NCBI GenBank assembly: GCA_947069175.1 | Contig: CAMTDV010000013.1 | Coordinates: 15,605,001 to 15,669,000 of the forward strand | DNA: 64,000 nt | Source: Scalesia atractyloides | Lineage: Eukaryota; Streptophyta; Magnoliopsida; Asterales; Asteraceae | Direction: 5' to 3' | Part shown: piece after piece, positions 9,975 through 20,330 of the stretch | Layout of the letters: each line of letters starts with the position of its first letter | How positions within the stretch are numbered: the first letter of the stretch is position 1 | Translations under genes and position numbers: made by a program | Notes under the pieces: model-generated | Database searches by the model: none | Told to the model about the DNA's origin: nothing | What the model saw: the letters and a program-made list of their open reading frames with translations, nothing else

Positions 9975-11996
9975 ATAGTGGGTCAAGCTCAACAACCTTT
10001 ACTCCTACCACCTACCCAACATGTAGCCCAATCCTACTACCAACCCAACTATCCCATGATGCAACCTATGCGGGCTTGTTACAACTGTGGAGACCCGAAC
10101 CACTTCAGGAACACCTGTCCACGCCTGGTGAACATCATCCATGCCCAAGCTCAAGCAAATCCAGTAAACCAGGATAACCAAGCTCCTCCACCTGCTAGAG
10201 GAAGAGCTTTCAACATCAACGCAAATCAAGCTAGGGCTGACAACAATGTGGTTAACGGTACGTTTCTCATCAATGGTAGTTATGCATCCATGTTATTTGA
10301 TACTGGCGCGGATAAGACTTTTGTGTCCTTAGAATTTGAACCCATCCTCAACCAAACTCGTGATAAACTCATGGAATCCATAACGGTAGAAGTTGCTGAC
10401 GGAAAACCGGTCTCATTAAACTCTATTATACGCAATTGTACTCTCACCCTAAACGATCACGATTTTCCAGTTGACCTCATTCCTATGAAGTTGGGAAGTT
10501 TCGACATCATAATTGGTATGGACTGGCTCAGCCAACATCATGCTGAAGTTGTATGCCGCGAAAAGTTCATTCGCATTCCTCTTGCAAACGGTCAGACTCT
10601 ACGGATCTTTGGAGAAACCCCTTCGAAAGGACTCAAATTAATGTCCTGTCTTCAAGCCCGAAAATATCTCCGCAAGAATTATGTCGCATTCCTAACTCAC
10701 GTCGTCAAAAAGGGAACCAAGGAGAAGAAACTCGAAGACATCCCAGTAGTAAAAGAATTTCCGCAAGTTTTTCCTGACGACATTTCAGGACTTCCTCCCG
10801 TGAGAGAAGTCGAATTCCGCATTGATCTTATACCTGGAGCTACACCAGTTGCAAAATCTCCTTATAGGTTAGCCCCATCCGAAATGCAAGAGCTGGCCAG
10901 TCAATTGCAAGAGCTGACTGACAAAGGATTCATACGTCCTAGCTCATCGCCTTGGGGTGCACCTGTCCTTTTTGTGAAGAAGAAAGATGGAACGTTTCGC
11001 ATGTGTATCGACTACAGAGAACTCAACAAGTTAGCGGTCAAGAACCGCTACCCATTACCTCGCATCGATGACCTCCTAGACCAACTTCAAGGCGCCACCT
11101 GTTTTTCAAAAATCGACCTTCGTTCTGGTTATCATCAACTCATAGTACATGAAGAAGACGTCCCAAAGACCGCCTTCCGAACTCGTTATGGTCATTACGA
11201 ATTTATGGTCATGCCATTTGGTTTAACCAACGCCCCAGCTGTCTTCATGGATCTAATGAACAGAGTCTGCAAACCTTATCTCAACCGTTTTGTCATAGTC
11301 TTCATCGACGACATCCTCATCTACTCAAAGTCTAAGTTTGATCATGAACGACACCTTCGACTCATCCTTACACTCTTAAGGACAGAAAAGCTGTACGCTA
11401 AGTTTTCGAAATGTGAATTCTGGTTAAGGGAAGTACAATTCCTTGGACATGTTGTCAATGATAAGGGAATTCATGTTGATCCCTCAAAAATCAAGGTAGT
11501 ACAGGAATGGCAAGCGCCACGTACACCTATCGAAGTAAGATCATTTCTTGGTTTGGCTGGTTATTATCGCCGTTTCATTGCAAATTTCTCCCGTGTTGCT
11601 GTACCACTCACGTCTTTGACTCATAAAGGAAAGCCCTTCATATGGGGACCCAAACAAGAAGAAGCCTTCCAAACCCTTAAACAAAAACTCTGTGACGCAC
11701 CTATCCTCACACTTCCTGAAGGTTGTGATGACTTCGTGGTTTATTGCGACGCGTCAGGGCAAGGATTAGGCTGTGTACTGATGCAAAGAGGAAAAGTGAT
11801 AGCTTATGCTTCTAGACAACTCAAAATTCATGAGAAGAACTACACCACCCACGACCTGGAACTTGGAGCCGTTGTGTTTGCTCTTAAGATATGGAGACAT
11901 TACCTCTACGGTACTAAGTGTGAAATATACACTGACCACAAGAGTCTCCAACATATCTTCAATCAAAAGGAGTTGAACATGAGGCAACGAAGATGG
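9975..11996 (+). pseudogene. Family B gag C-terminus and pol: protease, RT, RNase H
   Basis: In the same frame as gag after the TAG. In order: a zinc knuckle CYNCGDPNHFRNTC; an aspartic protease with the active-site motif DTGAD at 10299-10313; RT with MCIDYRELN, MPFGLTNAP and the catalytic FIDDIL at 11301-11318; and RNase H (YCDASGQGLG, IYTDHKSLQH). The run ends at the solo LTR inserted after the codons for QRRW. Apart from that insertion this stretch is fully open, unlike gag. The apparent open frame continuing to 12101 reads into the solo LTR and is not protein sequence of the element. Confidence 0.92.
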
Positions 11997-13089
11997 TGTC
12001 ACACCCCGACCCGCAGCGGAAAAGGTGACCGGGGCATGATTGGGTTATCATCAAAGCTCATGACATTTATTATATGTTTCATATTTATTAATACAATTTA
12101 ATGGAAATTTACAATCATAATTACATCAATGACCTAAACATCAATCTAAGCTTCTTTGTTTTCTTCTAAGGCATTTCCTATGTTTTCCTTGCTTCATCCT
12201 GTTCACCTGTATCATGTGTAAAAGGGTTTTTGGATCAACAAAAAGTTGGCGAGTGAATCCTATGGAAAACATTTGAACAAGTTTATTTAATTGATTATGA
12301 AATAAAGTGCACAACCACACATGAGTAAAAATAGATGTAAACTTATTCATAAATCAATTTAATATTAAACAATACACATATGAACAATAATGGATCGTTT
12401 AGAGGCACGCGTTGCTCAACTCGTCTCTCGCGAGGAACTGATGCGCCTAATGAATGAATTGCATAAACATGATAATATGAAAGACATAACTACAAACAAT
12501 ATAAACTCAATAATACACACATGAACAATAATGGATTTGTTTTGAGGCACGCGTTGCTCAACTCGTCTACCACGAGGAACTGATGGGCTTAATGAATGAA
12601 TTGCGTATAAGTGGACAAAATGAAATACATAATTACAACAATAATAACAATCTAAGTTTAGATCACGATATGGTATGGCACAAGTTTAAATAAACGAGTT
12701 AATTATTTTGTGACACATGACACACCCCAAAACGTGTAATTAAAAAGGGGAGTTGTAAGATTCACTCACAGTGGGTGCGTTCGGTTGATGATGTTGAATG
12801 CACGCGAAGTGGTTTTAACCACGAGTGAAATTAACCTAGATAAATAGCATTATGGTTTGGTAAGTAAACGGATTTTATTAATCCATTTTAGTAGGATTGT
12901 TGGGTGTATTTTTGTGAGTTTAAGGCTATTTTCTAACCTTAAAAATGTTATTTTTAAGTATTTTTAATTGATTTTTAATTAAAATAAATAAATAAAAATT
13001 ATAAAAAAATTTGACTTTTTTGACCGTTGACCGTTGACCATTGACCATTGACCATTGACTGTTTGACCGGTTCGTATGCGTGTATGTGT

Positions 13090-13670
13090 GCACTGAGTGA
13101 GGCTCGAACCTGAGACCTCCGTACGCGTGCACGCAGCTCTACCAACTGAGCTACGTGTCTAACCCGAAATATTTCTGTTTTTAATTATATTTATACATTA
13201 ATTAGATTAAACAGAAAATCCTTTATTTTTAAAAACGATTTTAATCCAAAGACTCGGTGCGCTCCACAGGTCTCGAACCCGGGACCTGTGGCTTATGCTA
13301 ACACACAGTCCACCGCTGGACTGTGTGTCCAACTTATTAACTAAACTGATTTTTATTATTCTTAAATACAAACTAAGTATTTTCATTTCTGACTTATTTA
13401 AAAAGTTAGATAATTGTCCGGATCGATGCAGAAGACCGGACTCGAACTCGTGTCCTGTGATTAAACATACACACAGTCCACCGCTGGACTGTGTGTCTAA
13501 CTTGGTTATTATTTCGGTTATTAATAAACTTAACATGTAATAGTGTGACTCCGGTTCGTTTAACAAAAAAAGACATTTTTATTAAGGCAGCATGCGTGGG
13601 ACAAGATTCGAACTCGAGACGTTAGTGTGTTTAATGTGCACACAGTCCACTGCTGGACTGTGTGTCTAAC
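13090..13670 (-). repeat. Four-unit tRNA-like tandem array in solo LTR
   Basis: Hairpin centres are near 13145, 13315, 13483 and 13651, giving spacings of 170, 168 and 168 bp. The first unit keeps the A-box core (complement of CCAACTGAGCTA). The other three have stems CACACAGTCCA with either a CGC or a TGC loop. Each unit has a B-box-like element about 35-45 bases from the hairpin (TCTCGAACCCGGGA, CTCGAACTCG and ATTCGAACTCGAG as read on the plus strand). Confidence 0.7.
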
Positions 13671-14369
13671 CCGAGTTATTTCTTGATTTAAATTAAACTT
13701 ATACATTACAGAAAACTTCGTCTTCTTCGTTGATTTTAACCAGAATCGGAAATCCGACTGGTTCGATGCTTTAATCGTGTTCTTTAGCGTTTTTCAGTTA
13801 ATTATAGATGAGATATGTAAAAAGAAGGGAAGATTTAAGCGTGAGGTATACCGACTGGATTCCTCTGTTTCTCCGGCAGAACTCCGGCGACAGCAACAGA
13901 TTCCGGCGTCGTGTGTCTTGCAGCAGCGAGTCTTCAGAAAGCTTGAAAAGGATGTGGGTGACTTCGGTATAAGCTCAGGGGGTTTAGTAAGGCTTAGAAG
14001 TGAAGGACTCGGTTTTCCGGCGATGTGCAGCAATATTCCGGCGAGTAAATTTTCACCGAGAAAGGGTGCGGTTTTGAGCGAAAAAGCTTGCAGAGGTTCG
14101 AGGAGGTATTTATAGTGCAGGTCGTCGATGAATTTGGTCAAATTTCCGACTTGATTCAAAGTCATTACGTTTTCTGGCGGTTATAGTTTGTGTCGCGGAC
14201 TCAGGCGTCGGTTATAACCGATGTCCTAGTAAATGTTTACGTTATAACTGAAGATATCGTAATTTCTTGGCGAGATCGTCGGGATTTCCGACGATTGCAT
14301 TTGGGCGCCGGTTTTGAATTCAGAAAAACATGTTATGAATTAAATGATTCTAATATTTAACAAAGAATA

Positions 14370-14450
14370 CAAGTGGCGTAGTGGTTTAAGTGTTGAGTGT
14401 TAAGTTGTGTTGACCGGCTGACTGACCCGGGTTCGAAACCCGGCAGTGCC
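14370..14450 (+). other. Opposite-strand tRNA-like module of the solo LTR
   Basis: Starts AAGTGGCGTAGTGGTTTAAG and ends GGGTTCGAAACCCGGC, the same Ser/Leu-like module as 5686-5755 seen from the other strand. It is longer here by about 10 bases in the middle, where a type II tRNA would have its variable arm. Confidence 0.6.
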
Positions 14451-14634
14451 AAATCATTTTTATTTTCTGATTTTTAACAGTTTTTCAAAAACAAATTATA
14501 TTTTCCAATATAATAATTGATTATGTATCGTTTAAAATTATTTTGGGCATTAAATTCGCAACGAAATTTTTAACTGATTGTTCGGTTAATAAACGGAGCG
14601 GGTTTGGTAACATCCGTTTTTGACGGATGTTACA

Positions 14635-16214
14635 GATGGGTCGAACTTCTTAATGACTACGACTGTGAAATTCGGTATCATCCGGGTAAGGCAAACGTGG
14701 TGGCTGATGCGCTCAGTCGAAAGGGTTATGCGAACTCCATTCGTCTTCTATGTTCGCAAATCATAAGCGACATCAAAGATCAAATCCGAGAAGCCCAACA
14801 TGTATCAGTAACGGAAAACGACGTACGCAAGGAGCTGTCTTGTGAAGCTGAACTTAAAATCGAAACTAAATCCGACGGTATTATGTACTATCTAGATCGC
14901 ATATGGATTCCCGATCACAATAACCTTCGTGATTTCCTTATGAATGAGGCGCACAAAACACGATACTCTGTACACCCAGGAGCCGACAAGATGTATCAAG
15001 ACCTTCGATACACCTACTGGTGGCCTGGCATGAAGAAGGATATCGCTCTTTTTGTTTCCAAGCGCCTTACATGTTCCAAAGTAAAAGCTGAACATCAAAG
15101 ACCCTCAGGACTTCTAGTTCAACCTGAAATGCCTGTATGGAAGTGGGAAAACATAACCATGGATTTCATTACCGGGTTACCTCGCACCTCCAGTGGGTAT
15201 GACACTATATGGGTAATCATTGATCGTCTTACAAAATCAGCTCATTTCATCCCGATTCGCGAGGACTTCAAGAACGAGAAGTTAGCTCGTATCTACATCA
15301 GCGAGATCGTAAGCCGTCATGGTGTACCTTTAAGCATTATTTCAGACCGTGATGGTCGTTTCACTTCACGAACATGGCAAGCCGTACAAGCCGCTTTGGG
15401 TACACGATTAGACCTCAGTACCGCTTATCATCCTCAAACTGATGGACAATCTGAACGCACCATCCAAACACTTGAAGACATGCTTCGAGCATGTGTCATA
15501 GACTTCAAGGGAAATTGGGACGCTCATCTACCATTGGTTGAATTTTCGTACAACAACAGCTATCATTCAAGTATCGGCATGGCACCTTTCGAAGCTTTAT
15601 ATGGTCGTAAGTGCCGATCTCCAATATGTTGGCACGAAATTGGAGGAGCTCAAATCACCGGTCCAGAATGGATTCAAGAAACCACAGACAAGATCCATCA
15701 AATTCGAAACAATCTTCTAGCGGCACAAAGTCGTCAAAAGAGTTATGCAAACAAACGACGAAAGCCTTTGGAGTTTAACATTGGTGATCATGTACTTTTA
15801 AAAGTATCACCGTGGAAGGGAGTAGTTCGTTTTGGCCAGAAGGGCAAGCTAGCACCACGCTACGTAGGACCTTTCAAGATACTCGAAAGAGTAGGACCTG
15901 TAGCATACAAGCTTGACTTACCAGAAGAACTCAACAGAATTCACCCCACATTCCACATATCAAACTTGAAGAAGTGCCTCGCCGATGAAAATCTCCATAT
16001 TCCCCTGGAAGATATTCAGATCGATGAATCTATGCACTTCATTGAAAGACCAGTACAGATCATGGACTTCGGAGAAAAACGTTTAAGACGGAGTCGTATT
16101 CCAATTGTTAGGGTACGCTAGGAGTCGAAACGAGGACCTGAGTTTACTTGGGAACGTGAAGACTCAATGCGCGAAAAATACCCGCATCTTTTTCCTGTAA
16201 CCACTACTACTTAA
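14635..16214 (+). pseudogene. Family B pol: integrase and chromodomain-like tail
   Basis: Continues pol in frame once the solo LTR and one GATGG copy are discounted. It contains the end of RNase H (NDYDCEIRYHPGKANVVADA) and the integrase HHCC finger, whose first Cys is replaced by Arg (RLTC, codon at 15063-15065). The catalytic core (Asp in MDFITGL, ISDRDGRF, TAYHPQTDGQSERT) and a C-terminal domain with HPTFHISNLKKCL follow. A TAG at 16119-16121 stands where the family motif has Trp, and the frame then continues through RRGPEFTWERED-like residues (here KRGPEFTWERED) to TAA at 16212-16214. That tail resembles the chromodomain-like end of plant chromoviruses. Two inactivating changes make it a pseudogene. 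Confidence 0.9.
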
Positions 16215-16233
16215 ATTTCGGGACGAAATTTCT

Positions 16234-16248
16234 AAAAGTAGGGGACAC
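16234..16248 (+). other. Polypurine tract of element B
   Basis: AAAAGTAGGGGACAC lies immediately before the 3' LTR and would prime plus-strand DNA synthesis in this family. Confidence 0.75.
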
Positions 16249-17895
16249 TGTAACATCCTTCGAAAAACGGGTTTTTAAAAACCCGCTTCGTTTATTAATC
16301 GAATAGTCAGTTTCAATTTTTCGTTGCTTATTTAATGCTCATTTTAATTTTAAATAATACATAACTAATACACATTTTAGAATATGGAAACTAAAATTGT
16401 TAAAAAGTAAAAATAAAGTAAATAAAAATGAAAATAGGCTGCCGGGTTTCGAATCCGGGTCAGCCGGAAGACACAATCATCAAACATTTAACCACTCCGC
16501 CACTTGGTGTTTTTGTGTAATCTGGGAAACAAATAAAACCTTAAGTTCACCCGTGAATCTATCTGTTTGCGCCAAAACTGAAACCGATCATCGGCTTTCA
16601 ACTATCCAAAGACGTTTGAGTGATCGTGGGTTACTGATTATAACCGATAAAACCATTACAACCCACGTTCTTAATCAATTCAGTCTTTATTGAACTCGAT
16701 TCATATGATTTTCGAGTTTAATAACCGAAATCATTTACCTCCAATTTACACCGGTAATATCATTATCTCACAACTCAGAAACACTCATAGAACCTCCAAT
16801 TTCACTTTCGCTCTAATTTCTGTTCGTCGGAAACGTTTTCTGATATCGCCGGACTTTCGCCGGAAAACCGTGACATTCATCGAATCAGTAAATTTCTCAA
16901 TTCTTTCATTTTCTATCTATTGTTAGACTTGTACTAACTCAAAACCTTCAACCAGAATCGGTTCCAGACGACGATACCGGATAATCTGCACTCACCGGAA
17001 AGTCTCTGAAAATTCCGAAATCACGCTGTGAATCGGTACAAACATCTAAACTCTCTGATAATTCTTGTTTAGTCATTTAATTTCACAATTAGTTAATCAA
17101 AACTGTTAATTGGTCCGCTCAGACGGAATTCATAAAACAGAGCTGACGACTTTGCCGGAGTTTTGAGAAAAAAATCATCTTTCCGGGACATTCATTTCCA
17201 AAACCTTCTTTATCCATTTCATTTTAATCAGTTATATGTCCGTTAATCGAATTAAACAAGAACAGTCGAATAATCGCTGTTCTGTGTCTTTGAATGAAGA
17301 AGACGATGTCGACAATTGTGTATAAGTATAATATAAATTGAATATTAAACCGGGTTAGACACACAGTCCAGCGGTGGACTGTGTGCAAACACATAGCACA
17401 CATCATCATAGGCCGTCCGTTCCCCATTACCTATGAGCGGAACGTGACATTGCCAATATATACATTATCATTCATGAAATGTACTCATGCAAGGTGGTTT
17501 GTTATGCTTTGTTATTGTATGTTTATTTACGTTTGCTCACATATGACTATTGCACAATTTTTCCATATTAAATACAACAAGAAATCAATAATAAATGTTT
17601 TCTAACAAGATTCACTCGCCAACTTTTGTTGACCCAAAAACCCCCATTTTTACACATGATACAGGTGATCCAGTTGCAGCAAGAAACATATAGGACGGCT
17701 TAGAAGAATAAATCGGTTTAGGCTTTGGACTGTTTATTTAGTTACTTTTTCCTTGTAATTGTATGAACTTATTTGGAATATTGAAGTTGTAATTTTGAAT
17801 TTAATAAATATGAAACATATTAGTAAACATCATGAGCTTTGGTGATAACCCAATTATGCCCCGACTCTTATTCCTCTGCGGGTCGGGGTGTGACA
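16249..17895 (+). repeat. Family B 3' LTR with large internal deletion
   Basis: Starts TGTAACATCC and ends GGTGTGACA like the 5' LTR, but is 1647 bp. The antisense tRNA-like module (16437-16505) and the hairpin of module 2 (about 17355-17381) remain. The sequence then jumps near 17401 from AGCACAC to ATCATCATAGG, removing the part matching about 6652-7624 of the 5' LTR. This deletes the remainder of module 2 and all of modules 3 and 4. Short CACA/ACAC homology at the join suggests deletion after insertion. Confidence 0.88.
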
Positions 17896-17900
17896 GAATC

Positions 17901-18117
17901 CATGATGTGTTCCACATCAGTAATCTTAAGAAATGTCTAGCTGATGAATCGCTAGCAATGTCGCACAAAGATGTGCAAATCGACAGGTTAAGAAGCTCTG
18001 AAGGAAAATGATACTATAGTAAAGGTTAAGTGGGACGCTTTTAGAGGTCCCGAGAATGCATGGGAGGTTGAGTCCACTATGCGACAAAACTACCACATCT
18101 TTTTGAATAAAATCTAG
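17901..18117 (+). pseudogene. Family A pol tail (integrase C-terminus)
   Basis: Continues the family A polyprotein after element B: HDVFHISNLKKCLADE is in frame with the sequence ending at 5499 once one GAATC is removed. A frameshift follows near 17985-18030, after which KVKWDAFRGPENAWEVEST-like residues form a chromodomain-like end that stops at TAG 18115-18117. Confidence 0.85.
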
Positions 18118-18129
18118 AAGTCGAGATTT

Positions 18130-18147
18130 CTTTTAAGGGGGTGAGGA
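18130..18147 (+). other. Polypurine tract of element A
   Basis: CTTTTAAGGGGGTGAGGA directly precedes the TGTAACACCC start of the 3' LTR. Confidence 0.75.
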
Positions 18148-18239
18148 TGTAACACCCTGTAAAACAAATCGTGTCCAATAGTATAGTGACACATGTTGTA
18201 TTTTAAATATAGTCTATTAAAAGACCAATAAGGACTAAA

Positions 18240-18425
18240 GGCGTCAACATGCTCAAACCGAGCCTCTAAGTGATGGTCCGTTGTTAACATGTATAAAGAA
18301 TTGCCTCCGAGTGACTGATATGTCAACATGCTTAAAACTTGACCTCTGAGTGACTGATATGTCAACATGCCCAGCCTCTGAGTGACATCGGAGTCAACAT
18401 GCTTATAATAAGCCTCTGAGTGATC
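18240..18425 (+). repeat. Short direct repeats at the LTR A 5' end
   Basis: About five units of roughly 33-40 bp, each containing TGTCAACATGC and ending in CCTCTGAGTGAC or a close variant. The same block appears at 22310-22460, 54540-54775 and, reversed, 32815-32960, with differing unit number and order. It lies upstream of the promoter, a position where LTR enhancer repeats are often found; an enhancer role is inference. Confidence 0.75.
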
Positions 18426-18928
18426 CTTTGCGAAGTCCTAACTCTCATACGTACCATTTGTTAGACGAGAGGGTTCAATTTTGTAAATATATAAAAGTTG
18501 GATAATGGAGGGATTAAAAGTGTCAACATGTTAATTTATAAATCTGAGTGACCTTTTAACGAACCGAGAGCTCGACAATGTCCGGGCATAATCCCCGGTA
18601 TGCCAAGTATTGGCTACGGAGGGCTAAAAGTGCCAAAAAGGTGTTTTAAAAGGTTTTTAGAAGCTTTATAAAGTTAAGGGGTTAAAAGTGTCAAAGTTTG
18701 AATCTGGCCAATAGGCGGTTGCGGGCCGCGAGAGACCAGGCCTGCGTCTCTCGCGGGGCTCGAGATGACCTCTGCTGCAGAAAGTTTTTCTTGGCCTCCA
18801 AACAAAGCTCCAAAAACCATGAATTCGAAACCATGGTCTTCCAAACAGCTATGCCACGTTTTGGGAAACTTGTAAGCTTCCTCTTACACCCCTAAACACC
18901 TGGCATCACCTCCTTTGAGTTCTCCAAC

Positions 18929-18936
18929 TATAAATA
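18929..18936 (+). promoter_or_regulatory. TATA box of LTR A
   Basis: TATAAATA, followed by AGG, is preserved in all family A copies (2842-2849, 22951-22958, 32303-32310 on the minus strand, 55245-55252). It sits about 780 bp into the LTR, downstream of the GC-rich block, and is a plausible Pol II promoter with transcription starting roughly 30 bases later. Confidence 0.7.
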
Positions 18937-19499
18937 GGTGCTTAAGTTCACCATTTCAACTTGCACCTTTCTCATTCATACACTCTTCTCCCTCCGCTGG
19001 AAGTTCCTAGCTGAAAGAAGCATCCAACATAGTTATTTTGCACCATAGGAATCACTGGTAAGTGTTCCTTCCTTGTGAATTTTCGTTTAATAGGCTTTTA
19101 TAGCCAAAAGTCAGCGTTTTACGGAAAACGCTTTGACTTTCGGTTAAGACCATTATGGTCCAGCCATTGTTCAAAATGAACATGGCTAAGTGATCATAAT
19201 AAGGTAGGTGTTAGTCCCTATAAAGGGCAACTCCTGAAGATCACGTGTACTAGACCAATTGACGGGTCAAAGTTATGATATTAAAAGTCAAACAGGCCAT
19301 TTTTTAGGAAAAATCATAAATTGATCTTATATATGTTATGAAACCTGTTTTGACACTTAAACAAGTTGGTAATAATATTTAGAACATGTAAGAACATGTT
19401 CGGCTCGTCAATTTCAGTTCTATGGTCGGTTCGCAGCCGAAAGTCGTGAAGTTTGACTTCTGATTTGACTTTCGATTCTGACCCGATTTAGATTAGTTA

Positions 19500-20330
19500 C
19501 CTACTGATATAAAGTTGAATTATGATCATAATATAATATAGCATAACCCTCTGAGGTTATATTACATGATCATAATCAGAATCCAAGTTTATGCGCAAGT
19601 TCCGTAATTATGTCATTTTTGACTAAAATGCCCTTTTTGCATAAAACAAGGTTTTAAATGATAACGAACTTGAAAATGTGTTTCCCACTGATGTAATATT
19701 ATAAGTAGGATTATTTGGGATTTTAAACCAAGTTATAAACTGAGTTTTCAAGCAAGTCCTTAAACTATGTCGATAAATGATGATTTTAGCACTTGTGGCT
19801 CATAAAATAGTTTTAATCAAATCTTTTCAAGATAAATCTTTTACCTACTGATATGTTATATTAAATAACATATCTTAGACATTTCAATCTGACCCTAATC
19901 TCAGTTTCATTAAACATCGCATAAAACGTCATCATACGACATAAGCGCCGTTTCGGCGCATAGTTTGGTTTTAAACCATATTAATTAACCAAGACTTGTT
20001 ACCTACTGATTTTAAAATTATTTTAAACATATCTACAGTAGGTACATGTTATGAACTCAGAATCCCAAATAAGTTATAAACTATGTGTGAAATGACCAAA
20101 ATGCCCCTTCGGTGCATAGTTTGGTCATAAAAGATAAATTTCACATATAATTGATATCCTACTGATATTATATCATAAATAAACTATTTTTCCAGAATAC
20201 TCATGATTATAAACTTAAATTATATTCAAGTTCCTTTTATACGATATGAAATTACCGAAATGCCCTTATGAGGCATAGTTTCGTTTTAAAACCTTAAAGA
20301 GCATATAAGTTAATATCCTACTATATTTTT
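19500..20330 (+). repeat. Degenerate 158-bp hairpin array in LTR A
   Basis: The phrase CCTACTGAT (or a close variant) recurs near 19502, 19684, 19844, 20002, 20158 and 20318. A core ending in GCATAGTTT or similar recurs near 19628, 19788, 19945, 20101 and 20260, giving core spacings of 160, 157, 156 and 159 bp. Three cores fold clearly: GCGCCG-TTT-CGGCGC, ATGC...GCAT within GACCAAA/TTTGGTC, and ATGCC...GGCAT within CGAAA/TTTCG. The unit sequences differ but the pairing is kept. The array is present in the other full family A LTRs. Confidence 0.75.

Larger units (their letters stand above)
11997..14634 (-). mobile_element. Family B solo LTR inside RNase H of element B
   Basis: A 2638-bp LTR in reverse orientation (starts TGTCACACCCCG, ends GGATGTTACA), flanked by the exact 5-bp duplication GATGG (11992-11996 and 14635-14639). 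There is no internal region, so it is the product of LTR-LTR recombination. It carries four tRNA-like modules on the minus strand (about 13090-13163, 13256-13332, 13427-13501, 13590-13670) and one on the plus strand (14370-14450). It is the richest array in the window. Short T/A-rich spacers separate the modules. Confidence 0.93.
5500..17895 (+). mobile_element. Family B Ty3/gypsy element, near full length
   Basis: An LTR retrotransposon with both LTRs, a primer-binding site, gag, pol and a polypurine tract, flanked by the 5-bp target duplication GAATC (5495-5499 and 17896-17900). LTR ends are TGTAACATCC and GGGTGTGACA. The 5' LTR is 2619 bp; the 3' LTR is 1647 bp because it lost an internal segment of roughly 970 bp. 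Where they align, the LTRs differ by only about a dozen substitutions by eye, so insertion is fairly recent. A family B solo LTR interrupts RNase H. The integrase tail and chromodomain-like end point to a chromovirus, probably Tekay/Del-like; the clade is an inference. Confidence 0.92.

Noticed and set aside
12000..12101. Extension of the family B pol ORF past 11996 as true protein
   Set aside because: The reading enters the solo LTR. The real RNase H sequence resumes at 14635.
13090..13670. CRISPR-like array, because hairpin repeats are evenly spaced
   Set aside because: The genome is plant nuclear, the spacing is 168-170 bp, the spacers are related AT-rich repeats, and there are no cas genes.
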